Assembly: GCA_937920255.1 (NCBI GenBank)
Contig: CALDSL010000112.1
Span: 1 to 5,847, forward strand
Direction: 5' to 3'
Source: an uncultured Anaerolineaceae bacterium
Lineage (GTDB): Bacteria; Chloroflexota; Anaerolineae; Anaerolineales; Anaerolineaceae
DNA: 5,847 bases
Shown piece after piece: positions 1-5,253 of this stretch. Both the position numbers and the translations under genes were made by a program. Numbering within the stretch: the stretch's first letter is position 1; every line of letters begins with the position of its first letter. The notes under the pieces are model-generated. The model saw only the letters and a list, made by a program, of their open reading frames with translations. It was not told the DNA's origin and made no database searches.

Positions 1-347
1 AGCGCGGCCTGCGCCAGCGGCAGCAGCGGACCAGCCGAATCGTTCAGCGCCGCCAGCGCCACGCGCCGCGGCCCGGCGGGCAGGTGAAACCCGTGCCCCA
101 GCGGACCGCGCAGGGCCAGGCGCATGCCCGCTCCCCAACCGGAGGGCAGCGGCGCGGCGAAGGCCATCTCGGGCGCCGGCAGTTCGGCCGGAAACAGCGC
201 GGCGGGCAGCAAATCGCCCGCCTCGGCGCTGAAACCCAGCAGGTATTGCCCCGCGGATGGGCGCAGCCCGGGCGGTAGCGCCAGCACGCACCCGACGCCG
301 CCCGGTTCCAGCCGTGTTTCCAGAATTTCCACGCGCTCACTGCTCAT
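1..347 (-). CDS. PyrK/ferredoxin-reductase-like protein, N-terminal part (runs off the left edge)
   Basis: The minus strand is open from ATG at 345-347 to the window edge, giving 115 visible residues beginning MSSERVEILETRLEPGG. Residues 30-37 (PSAGQYLL) resemble the PGQF-type strand of the ferredoxin-NADP reductase FAD domain. Residues 80-87 (RGPLGHGF) match the GPLGxGF motif typical of the dihydroorotate dehydrogenase electron-transfer subunit (PyrK) and related sulfide dehydrogenase/NADPH:ferredoxin oxidoreductase subunits. After that motif the usual glycine-rich nucleotide loop (GGGIGxxPL-like) is replaced by LNDSAGPLLPLA (101-112), and I do not see the RxYS/T FAD motif in the expected place. 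I therefore call the fold but not a working PyrK; it may be a diverged paralogue. There is no clear Shine-Dalgarno. A -10-like TATACT lies only about 9 bases before the ATG, which suggests a leaderless or nearly leaderless transcript. The family call is moderately supported; the substrate is unknown. Confidence 0.6.
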   Translation of the reverse strand, partial: MSSERVEILETRLEPGGVGCVLALPPGLRPSAGQYLLGFSAEAGDLLPAALFPAELPAPEMAFAAPLPSGWGAGMRLALRGPLGHGFHLPAGPRRVALAALNDSAGPLLPLAQAA

Positions 348-355
348 CGTAGGAT

Positions 356-361
356 AGTATA
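356..361 (-). promoter_or_regulatory. Candidate -10 element for the left-edge gene
   Basis: On the minus strand TATACT (5 of 6 to TATAAT) ends 8 bases before the ATG at 347, which would place the transcription start within about 2 bases of the start codon. I find no convincing -35 hexamer 16-18 bases further upstream, so this rests on the -10 alone. Confidence 0.35.
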
Positions 362-439
362 GCCCTGTTCCCACGACGGAAGGCACTTAAACCCTGACCA
401 ACTTGTCCGTCTTTCACTATGCAGGTTGTTTACAAACAT

Positions 440-468
440 TTGGAAGCATCCTACCAACCCGGTATAAT
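440..468 (+). promoter_or_regulatory. Sigma70-type promoter of the SPFH/Band 7 gene
   Basis: The -35 TTGGAA (440-445) and a perfect -10 TATAAT (463-468) are separated by exactly 17 bases. Transcription would start near 475, leaving a leader of about 33 bases. A small inverted repeat, TGTTT-AC-AAACA (427-438), abuts the -35 and could be a regulator site, though it is short enough to be chance. Confidence 0.75.
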
Positions 469-507
469 GACATCGTTCTTGTATTCAGGATTCCTTGAGG
501 AGAAAAA

Positions 508-1566
508 ATGAATATCGCTACATTGATCGGCTTTGTTGCTACGGCCGCCTGGATTCTAGCTTTCGCGGTATTGGGTTTGGTGATTGTTCGCCTGGGACGC
601 AACCGGCCGCTGCCGCGCGCCGGGCTGTACCTGACGGTGCTGTTTGTGCTGTCGATCCTGCTCTCCACCGTCAGCTCCGGGCTGGTGTTTATCGCCCCGC
701 AGGAGCGCGGCGTGGTGATCTCGGCGGTGGCCCCGCGCGGCTACCGCGAGCAGGCGCTCGACGCCGGCCTGCACTGGATCATCCCCTTCGCCGAATCGGT
801 GGTACGCTACCCGATCTCGCGCCAGACGTACACCATGAGCATCGCCTCGATCGAAGGCCAGCGCGAGGGCGACGATTCCATCACCGCCCGCACCGCCGAT
901 GGCCAGGAGATCTTCGTCGATGCTTCCGTGATCTATGCCATCGACCCGAACAAAGTGGTGCAGGTGCACATCCAGTGGCAGGACCGCTACGGCGACGATC
1001 TGGTACGCGCGCAGGCGCGTGGAATCGTGCGCGATGTGGTCTCACAGTACGGTGTCGAAGAAGTCGTCAGTTCCAAGCGCCTGGAAATGGTAGAGCGGCT
1101 GCAGGAAGCGATGCGCATCAAGCTGGAAGAGAATGGGTTGCTGCTGGTGGATTACATCCTGCGCAACATCACCTTCTCGGCGGAGTACGCCGCCTCGGTG
1201 GAACAGAAACAGATCTCCGAACAACAGGCGCAGCAGGCCGAGTTGATCGTCGAGCAGCGCAAGCAGGAAGCCGAACAGGCGCGCCAGACCGCCCAGGGCC
1301 AGGCTGACGCGCTGGTGATCCGCGCCAAAGCCGACGCCGAATCGCGGCTGATCGAGGCCGGTGCCGAAGCCGAAGCCCTGCGGCTGATCGCCGAAGCCAT
1401 CCAGGACAACCCCGATCTGCTCACTTACCAGTACATCAGCAAGCTGGCGCCCAACATCCAGACCATGCTGCTGCCGAGCGACTCGCCGTTCCTGTTCCCG
1501 CTGCCCGGCGCCACCCAGCAGGGCACCGGCACGCTGATACCCGATACGACTCCATCTGAGCCGTAA
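508..1566 (+). CDS. SPFH/Band 7 (prohibitin/stomatin-like) membrane protein
   Basis: This 352-residue protein starts at ATG 508, with a strong Shine-Dalgarno TGAGGAG (496-502) five bases upstream, and ends at TAA 1564-1566. Two hydrophobic segments (about residues 4-28 and 40-62) anchor it in the cytoplasmic membrane. They are followed by an SPFH/PHB domain (about 60-230) opening with FIAPQERGVVIS and containing GLHWIIPF, TADGQEIFVDASVIYAID and ILRNITFSAEYAASVEQKQ. Residues about 228-298 are rich in Gln/Glu/Ala/Arg heptads (QQAELIVEQRKQEAEQARQ), the coiled coil through which such proteins oligomerise. The C-terminus is Pro/Thr-rich and probably disordered. The family forms large membrane-associated ring or cage assemblies that organise membrane microdomains or attend membrane proteases; no client is indicated here, since no NfeD-type or protease gene lies beside it. 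Its own promoter and a downstream hairpin suggest it is transcribed alone. The two-helix N-terminus is longer than the single anchor of most family members. Confidence 0.92.
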   Translation: MNIATLIGFVATAAWILAFAVLGLVIVRLGRNRPLPRAGLYLTVLFVLSILLSTVSSGLVFIAPQERGVVISAVAPRGYREQALDAGLHWIIPFAESVVRYPISRQTYTMSIASIEGQREGDDSITARTADGQEIFVDASVIYAIDPNKVVQVHIQWQDRYGDDLVRAQARGIVRDVVSQYGVEEVVSSKRLEMVERLQEAMRIKLEENGLLLVDYILRNITFSAEYAASVEQKQISEQQAQQAELIVEQRKQEAEQARQTAQGQADALVIRAKADAESRLIEAGAEAEALRLIAEAIQDNPDLLTYQYISKLAPNIQTMLLPSDSPFLFPLPGATQQGTGTLIPDTTPSEP

Positions 1567-1584
1567 ACGGCGCGACATTGTACG

Positions 1585-1624
1585 AAAAACAGGCTCCCAC
1601 GGACAACCGCGGGAGCCTGCTTTT
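1585..1624. terminator. Bidirectional intrinsic terminator between convergent genes
   Basis: A 13-bp stem pairs 1590-1602 (CAGGCTCCCACGG) with 1607-1619 (CCGCGGGAGCCTG) around the loop ACAA. On the plus strand it is followed by C and TTTT (1621-1624), with one internal A/C mismatch. Read on the minus strand that mismatch becomes a G-U pair and the stem is followed by five Us (1589-1585). The hairpin is thus slightly better for the minus-strand fluoride operon, although it sits between the ends of the Band 7 gene (1566) and the DUF190-CBS gene (1638) and should serve both. Confidence 0.85.
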
Positions 1625-1637
1625 GCTCAACGTGAAG

Positions 1638-2915
1638 TTACTCCCCTTCGTACACCGAAGCAACCGCCTCCAGCATTCGATGCCGGTCCACCAATCCAAG
1701 TGGTTTTCCATTCCCATCCACCACGACCAGCCATTTCCTTGACTCGGCCAGCATCAACTTTATTGCTGCGACCACCGGCAATTCAGGCGAAGCCGTCAGC
1801 GGTCCGGGAGACATGAGATCAAAAGCGGTTTCCTTGCCAGCGGAAGGCTTGCCAATGCGGCGCAGCGCATCCAAAATACTCCGGCGTTTGGCCGGTTGAA
1901 CCCTGGCGACGATATCCGAATCACTGATCAATCCTACGGCTTTGCCGCCGCTGTCCACCACGATCATGCGGTGCGATTGGCTCAATGCAAACTTTTCGAT
2001 CATCGCCGAAAGGTCTTCATCCTGATCGATCATCGGCACATCGGTGGTCATAATATCGCCGACTGTGCGCACGGCATACAACCGGATTGGTTCTTCCGCG
2101 TGGAATTCTGGCTGCGCCTGGGCCACCTGGCGCAGGATATCCAGCCGCGAGAGCATGCCCACCAGCCTGCCGCTTGCACCCACAACCGGAAGACGCTTAA
2201 GCCCGGCCTTGACCATCTTCGCGGTCGCTTCGCCCAAGGTAGCCGTATCCAGCACAGTAACAACCGGATGGGTCATCACGTCCCGCACCTGCTGGTGTGA
2301 AGCTTCCAACGCGCGCAATTCCCGGTCGATCTCATCTTTGTCCAGCCGGATCGCAATGGATAGGCGCTGCTGGATGCCGGCCCGCTCCAGTAAATCTTCA
2401 TCGGTAAGGATCCCAACCACTTTACCGGAAGGCTGATCGGTGACCGGCATGACCTTAACCCGCCTTTCCAGCATGTGTTTCCAGGCGGAGTATACCGTTG
2501 CTTCCTGTGAAATGGCGACAACATCGTGTGTCATCACCTCGCTCACCAGCCGGTCGGCGGGCAGCGGGTTGAGAAAACGGTGGGTATATTTTACGATCTG
2601 CACATCTTCCAGGGTGATCAGCCCTTCCCGCACCATCGGGTACACCAGGTCGATTACCGCTGCGATGTTTTCGGGGGTATCGATGGTTTCAATCACCACC
2701 GGCAGGTCGACCGAAAGCACCTCAATCGCCGTGGTGTGGATGCGCGAATGCGCGCCAAATCCGGCGGCTCCGCGAAATACCGTCGCGCCTGCCATGCCTT
2801 GCCCGCGTAACGTTTCGAGCAATACACTTTCCAGTGGTTTGCCGCGCCAGCGGTCACTTTCGCCAATATAAATGCGCAAACGTTGGGCTTTCTTGTGTAA
2901 GGAAAGATCCGGCAT
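1638..2915 (-). CDS. DUF190 (PII-like) domain fused to four CBS domains; second gene of the fluoride operon
   Basis: This 425-residue soluble protein starts at ATG 2913-2915 (MPDLSLHKKAQRLRIYIGES), chosen because a good Shine-Dalgarno AAGGAGG (2927-2921) lies five bases upstream. The frame is open 32 codons further, but that extension overlaps the crcB end and has no family character. Residues about 10-110 form a DUF190 domain, a PII-like ferredoxin fold, with RLRIYIGESDRWRGKPL and GATVFRGAAGFGAHSRIHT. Four CBS motifs follow, at about 127-176 (VMTHDVVAIS to GILTDEDLL), 213-262 (VMTHPVVTVL to GMLSRLDIL), 288-336 (IMTTDVPMID to GLISDSDIV) and 367-415 (LMSPGPLTAS to GLVDRHRML). Paired CBS domains make Bateman modules that usually bind adenine nucleotides. 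DUF190 proteins are known to occur beside crcB. It begins 25 bases after crcB ends and has no promoter that I can see, so it is co-transcribed and under the fluoride riboswitch. A role as sensor or regulator of fluoride export is inference; there is no membrane segment or enzyme motif. Confidence 0.9.
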   Translation of the reverse strand: MPDLSLHKKAQRLRIYIGESDRWRGKPLESVLLETLRGQGMAGATVFRGAAGFGAHSRIHTTAIEVLSVDLPVVIETIDTPENIAAVIDLVYPMVREGLITLEDVQIVKYTHRFLNPLPADRLVSEVMTHDVVAISQEATVYSAWKHMLERRVKVMPVTDQPSGKVVGILTDEDLLERAGIQQRLSIAIRLDKDEIDRELRALEASHQQVRDVMTHPVVTVLDTATLGEATAKMVKAGLKRLPVVGASGRLVGMLSRLDILRQVAQAQPEFHAEEPIRLYAVRTVGDIMTTDVPMIDQDEDLSAMIEKFALSQSHRMIVVDSGGKAVGLISDSDIVARVQPAKRRSILDALRRIGKPSAGKETAFDLMSPGPLTASPELPVVAAIKLMLAESRKWLVVVDGNGKPLGLVDRHRMLEAVASVYEGE

Positions 2916-2920
2916 GGTTT

Positions 2921-2927
2921 CCTCCTT
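2921..2927 (-). promoter_or_regulatory. Shine-Dalgarno fixing the start of the DUF190-CBS gene
   Basis: AAGGAGG on the minus strand lies five bases before ATG 2915. This places the start there rather than at the upstream in-frame ATG near 3011, which falls inside crcB. Confidence 0.85.
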
Positions 2928-2940
2928 GCCCGCATTTTTA

Positions 2941-3315
2941 TTATAGGGCTTTTCCAAGGTACATCCCCAGCGCCACCCCCACCAACCCGACCAAGGTGCT
3001 CCCGAGCACATTCAGCGCGCCCAGCCCCCACTGCCCGCGCGCGAACAGGGTGTAGCTCTCATAACTGAAGGTGGAAAAAGTGGTGTAGGCCCCCAAAAAA
3101 CCCACCGCGAAGAGCAATCGCCAGCGCGGATCCACCAAAAAACGTTCTGTGGCTAGCGCCAGGAACAGGCCGAGCACCAGGCTGCCGCTCACATTGATGA
3201 GAAACGTCCCGTACGGAAACCCGGTCCCCCACCTGCGCGCGGCCCAGTCGCCCAGCCAGAAGCGGGCATTGGCGCCCAACGCTGCGCCAATCGAGATCAG
3301 AAGAAATTTTTCCAT
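2941..3315 (-). CDS. crcB: CrcB/Fluc fluoride ion channel
   Basis: This 124-residue membrane protein (MEKFLLISIGAALGANARFW) has the usual length for the family. Fluc channels let fluoride leave the cytoplasm and work as antiparallel dimers in the membrane. Four hydrophobic helices lie at about 2-20, 34-56, 66-88 and 98-120. Family marks are GAALGANARF (10-19), GTFLINVSGSLVLG (36-49) with the conserved pore Asn41, and GFLGAYTTFSTFSYE (72-86), which carries the TTFSTF signature and the two Phe-box phenylalanines F80 and F83. N102 begins the last helix. I place the start at ATG 3313-3315; the open frame reaches back to ATG 3384, but that codon lies in the loop of the leader terminator hairpin and the added residues are not family-like. 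No strong Shine-Dalgarno precedes 3315. It is the first gene after a fluoride riboswitch, which agrees with the assignment, and the DUF190-CBS gene follows 25 bases later. Confidence 0.95.
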   Translation of the reverse strand: MEKFLLISIGAALGANARFWLGDWAARRWGTGFPYGTFLINVSGSLVLGLFLALATERFLVDPRWRLLFAVGFLGAYTTFSTFSYESYTLFARGQWGLGALNVLGSTLVGLVGVALGMYLGKAL

Positions 3316-3354
3316 AGGTTCAACGATTGCAGTTTCCAGTACATCGTTATGCCC

Positions 3355-3400
3355 GTGAAACAAGAAACCTCTGCCCGGAATCATATCTCAGGCAGAGGCC
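3355..3400 (-). terminator. Riboswitch-controlled intrinsic terminator (expression platform) of crcB
   Basis: On the minus strand GGCCUCUGCCUG (3400-3389) can pair with CGGGCAGAGGUU (3377-3366) over up to 12 bp. The core is a perfect 8-bp CCUCUGCC/GGCAGAGG, with G-U pairs at the ends and an 11-base loop. The stem is followed by a U-rich tail (UUUCUUGUUU across 3367-3358). Its 5' arm contains GCCUC (3399-3395), which is the 3' strand of the aptamer pseudoknot. The two structures therefore exclude each other: the fluoride-bound aptamer should block termination and turn crcB on, the usual logic for this riboswitch class. Confidence 0.85.
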
Positions 3401-3440
3401 ATCAGCACAAAGGCGGTTTGGATAAGCGAGCCTCATCGCT
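3391..3440 (-). promoter_or_regulatory. Fluoride riboswitch aptamer (crcB motif)
   Basis: The minus-strand leader of crcB carries the crcB-motif landmarks in order: AGCGAUGAGGCUCGCU (3440-3425), an AAAC segment, a short hairpin region, and CUGAUGGCCUCU near the 3' end. This follows the known class closely (GGCGAUG..., CGCC, AAACNGCC, UGAUGNCUC). Stem one is AGCG/CGCU (3440-3437 with 3428-3425). The pseudoknot pairs GAGGC (3434-3430) with GCCUC (3399-3395), extendable by one G-U pair. The middle hairpin (around CGCCUUUGUGC) is short and weak, only 2-3 bp. The aptamer starts within a few bases of the predicted transcription start and lies directly before crcB. It senses free fluoride through bound magnesium ions and activates expression. 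Confidence 0.9.
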
Positions 3441-3448
3441 CAAGAACG

Positions 3449-3477
3449 ATTGTATGCGAGGGAGCGAGAAAGGTCAA
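3449..3477 (-). promoter_or_regulatory. Promoter of the riboswitch-crcB-DUF190/CBS transcript
   Basis: On the minus strand the -35 TTGACC (3477-3472) and -10 TACAAT (3454-3449) are separated by exactly 17 bases; each hexamer matches 5 of 6 consensus bases. The expected start, about 7 bases downstream near 3442, places the aptamer (from 3440) at the very 5' end of the RNA. Position and quality support each other. Confidence 0.82.
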
Positions 3478-3524
3478 GGCAATCAAAATAACAATATTAA
3501 TCCCTTGCTGCCATCCGGTGAGAG

Positions 3525-3530
3525 TATAAT
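3525..3530 (+). promoter_or_regulatory. -10 element of selD; leaderless start likely
   Basis: A perfect TATAAT (3525-3530) ends 7 bases before the selD ATG (3538), so transcription should begin at or within a base or two of the start codon, leaving no room for a Shine-Dalgarno. The -35 is weak: CCCTTG at 3502-3507 has the right spacing but poor identity, and TTGCTG at 3505-3510 is too close at 14 bases. The promoter is divergent from that of crcB, about 70 bases away. Confidence 0.55.
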
Positions 3531-3537
3531 CGTACCC

Positions 3538-4605
3538 ATGACCACCGAAGCCCCCTCCCCCTCCGGAAAACAAATTCGCCTCACCTCTCTGTCGAACTGC
3601 GCCGGCTGAGCGTCGAAACTGAGCGCGGAAGCGCTGGCGCACGTGCTGCGCCCGATCAACAACGTTTTTGAAACCGGTGATTACCCCGACCTGCTGGTGG
3701 GGTTGGACAGCCCGGACGATGCCGCCATCTGGCAGTTGGACGACGACCGCGCCCTGGTGCTGACCACCGATTTCTTCACGCCCGTGGTGGACGACCCGTA
3801 CGATTACGGCGCGATCGCGGCCGCCAACAGCCTGTCGGACGTCTACGCCATGGGCGGGAGGCCGTTCCTGGCGCTCAACATTGCCGCCCTGCCGCCCGAC
3901 CTGCCGGCCGACATGCTGGCGCAGATCCTGCGTGGCGGCGCGGAGAAGGCGCGCGAGGCCGGGGTGGTCATCGCCGGCGGGCATACCGTGCAAGACAAAG
4001 AGCCCAAGTACGGCCTGGTGGTGGCGGGCTTTGTCGACCCGCGCCGCGCGATGACCAAAAGCGGCGCGCAGCCCGGCGACCGGCTATTCCTGACCAAGCC
4101 GCTGGGGTTTGGCGTGACCACCACCGCGCTCAAACGCGAACAGGCCAACCCCGAAGACGTGGCTGAAGTGGTGGGGTGGATGAAGCGCCTGAACCGCGTG
4201 GCGGCGCACCTGGCCCTCGATGCCGGCGTGCGCGGGGCGACCGACATCACCGGTTACAGCCTGCTGGGCCACGCGCTGGAGATGGCCGCGGCCAGCGTCT
4301 GCGCGCTGCGCATTGAAGCTGCTGGCGTGCCATTCGTCTCCTGCGCGCGCAAGTACGCTCGCATGGGCACATTTCCCGGCGGGGCGGCCGATAACCGCAT
4401 GTATTTCCGCGAGCGGGTCACCTTCGAGGCAGCGTTGAGCGAACCGGACGAGATGCTGCTGTTCGACCCGCAGACCAGCGGCGGGCTGCTGCTGTGCGTC
4501 TCCGCAGAGCGGGTTGACGCCTTCCGCGAGCGCGCGGCGGCGCTGAACCAGCCGGTGTGGGAGATCGGCGTGGTGGAAGAGGGGGAAGGCATCCATGTGG
4601 TCTGA
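3538..4605 (+). CDS. selD: Selenophosphate synthetase (selenide, water dikinase), selenocysteine-containing
   Basis: SelD makes selenophosphate from selenide and ATP, the selenium donor for Sec-tRNA and selenouridine. Read through an in-frame TGA at 3607-3609, the gene encodes 355 residues, normal for SelD. The N-terminus is MTTEAPSPSGKQIRLTSLSNCAG-U-ASKLS; U24 and K27 align with the catalytic Cys17 and Lys20 of the E. coli enzyme. Downstream marks are complete: DDAAIW (60-65), TTDFFTPVVDDPYD (76-89), NSLSDVYAMGGRP (97-109), GGHTV (147-151), TDITGYSLLGH (235-245) and DPQTSGG (310-316). Stopping at the TGA would leave a 23-residue peptide; starting after it, at GTG 3643, would drop the catalytic residue. 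The ATG at 3538 begins just after a TATAAT box. The enzyme is itself a selenoprotein, so its synthesis depends on its own product. The deaminase gene overlaps its last codons, and the fluoride operon diverges upstream. No selA, selB or selC is in the window. Confidence 0.93.
3607..3609 (+). other. In-frame TGA read as selenocysteine (Sec24 of SelD)
   Basis: The TGA lies 23 codons into the selD frame at the position of the family's catalytic Cys/Sec. It is preceded by C21-A-G and followed by A-S-K, matching the usual CxxU/C-x-x-K arrangement. The frame is intact and family-like on both sides, which argues against a frameshift or decay. Confidence 0.9.
3610..3640 (+). promoter_or_regulatory. 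Candidate bacterial SECIS element just after the Sec codon
   Basis: Bacterial SECIS hairpins lie within the reading frame directly 3' of the UGA, with a G-containing apical loop roughly 16-37 bases downstream. Here AGCGC (3622-3626) and GCGCT (3631-3635) form a perfect 5-bp stem closing the loop GGAA (3627-3630), whose first base is 18 bases after the TGA. A lower stem could add GCG (3610-3612) with CGC (3638-3640) across an internal loop. The placement and loop G fit; the fold was judged by eye only. Confidence 0.55.
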
Positions 4606-5242
4606 TCTGTCGCTGCCCTGGCAGGCAGCGCTGGAACAGGCCTGGGAAGCCTGGTGCTGCGGCTGCATCCCCATCGGCTGCGTTATCACCAACCCGACCG
4701 GGGAAATCATCGCGCGCGGTCGCAACCGCATCGACGAGCCCATTGCTCCGCCGCGCCAGGCGTGCAACAGCCAGTTGGCCCACGCCGAACTGAACGCGCT
4801 GCTCGCCATGCCAAACCTGATGCCCGGGCGCCACGACTTCACACTCTACACCACGATGGAACCCTGCCCGCTGTGCATGGGCGCGCTGTACATGTCGGGC
4901 GTGCGCGGGCTGAACTATGCCTGCCGCGATAGCTACGCCGGGAGCACCAACCTGTTGGGCAGCACGCCATATTATTCGCGCAAGCCAATCCGCGTCTGCG
5001 GCCCGCACAGCGCCGCGCTGGAAACAATGCTGATGGCAGTGTGCTTTGCGTATTACCTGGGCAATTACCCTCCACCGGGTATCGGCATTGTCGAAACCGA
5101 GTGGGTCAAAACCGTGCCCGCCGGCGTGGAGTTGGGACGGGCGCTTCACCAGCAGGGGCTGCTGGAACGCCTGAGGGACCAAGCCGTGCCCGCCGCGGCC
5201 GCGATTGACCAGATCGCTGCCCTGGTGCCATTAGAACCTTGA
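4595..5242 (+). CDS. Zinc-dependent nucleoside/nucleobase deaminase family protein (CMP/dCMP deaminase fold)
   Basis: This 215-residue protein (MWSDLSLPWQAALEQAWEAW) has both signature motifs of the cytidine deaminase superfamily. HAE at residues 63-65 supplies a zinc ligand and the catalytic glutamate, and TTMEPCPLC (86-94) supplies zinc ligands C91 and C94. The order and spacing resemble TadA, guanine deaminase and other CMP/dCMP-deaminase-zinc-binding proteins. The loop before the first motif (PIGCVITNPTGEIIARGRN, 26-44) corresponds to PVGAVIV in TadA. The C-terminal 90 residues are longer than in TadA and unfamiliar to me, so I do not assign tRNA editing or any one substrate. ATG 4595 overlaps the 3' end of selD by 11 bases in another frame, with a purine-rich AGAGGGGGAAGG stretch (4578-4589) five bases upstream. 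That indicates an operon and probably coupled translation. It ends at TGA 5240-5242. Confidence 0.85.
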   Translation: MWSDLSLPWQAALEQAWEAWCCGCIPIGCVITNPTGEIIARGRNRIDEPIAPPRQACNSQLAHAELNALLAMPNLMPGRHDFTLYTTMEPCPLCMGALYMSGVRGLNYACRDSYAGSTNLLGSTPYYSRKPIRVCGPHSAALETMLMAVCFAYYLGNYPPPGIGIVETEWVKTVPAGVELGRALHQQGLLERLRDQAVPAAAAIDQIAALVPLEP

Positions 5243-5253
5243 TAGACGAGAAC

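Noticed and set aside
44..340. Minus-strand open frame of 98 codons with many Trp/Cys/Arg
   Set aside because: It is a shifted frame of the gene starting at 347, whose own frame gives a recognisable GPLGxGF protein.
495..1307. Plus-strand 270-codon open frame
   Set aside because: Arg/Ala-rich shadow of the Band 7 gene; no family resemblance and no Shine-Dalgarno of its own.
1042..1578. Minus-strand 178-codon open frame opposite the Band 7 gene
   Set aside because: Antisense shadow produced by high GC; the composition mirrors the coiled coil of the sense gene.
2916..3011. Extension of the DUF190-CBS protein by 32 residues to an upstream ATG
   Set aside because: The extension overlaps the end of crcB and lacks a Shine-Dalgarno, while ATG 2915 has an excellent one.
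3316..3384. Extension of CrcB to ATG 3384
   Set aside because: That codon lies in the loop of the leader terminator; the added residues are not part of the family, which begins near MEKFLLISIG.
3349..3537. Upstream extension of the selD frame to 3349
   Set aside because: It would run antisense through the fluoride riboswitch and its promoter; the residues are low-complexity, and a TATAAT sits just before ATG 3538.
3607..3609. TGA as a disabling nonsense mutation (selD pseudogene)
   Set aside because: It falls exactly on the catalytic Cys/Sec codon, all downstream motifs are intact, and Sec-type SelD is well known.
4084..4842. Long minus-strand open frames opposite selD and the deaminase (also 4418-5182)
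   Set aside because: Antisense shadows of two well-supported genes; sequences are His/Arg/Ala-rich without domain features.
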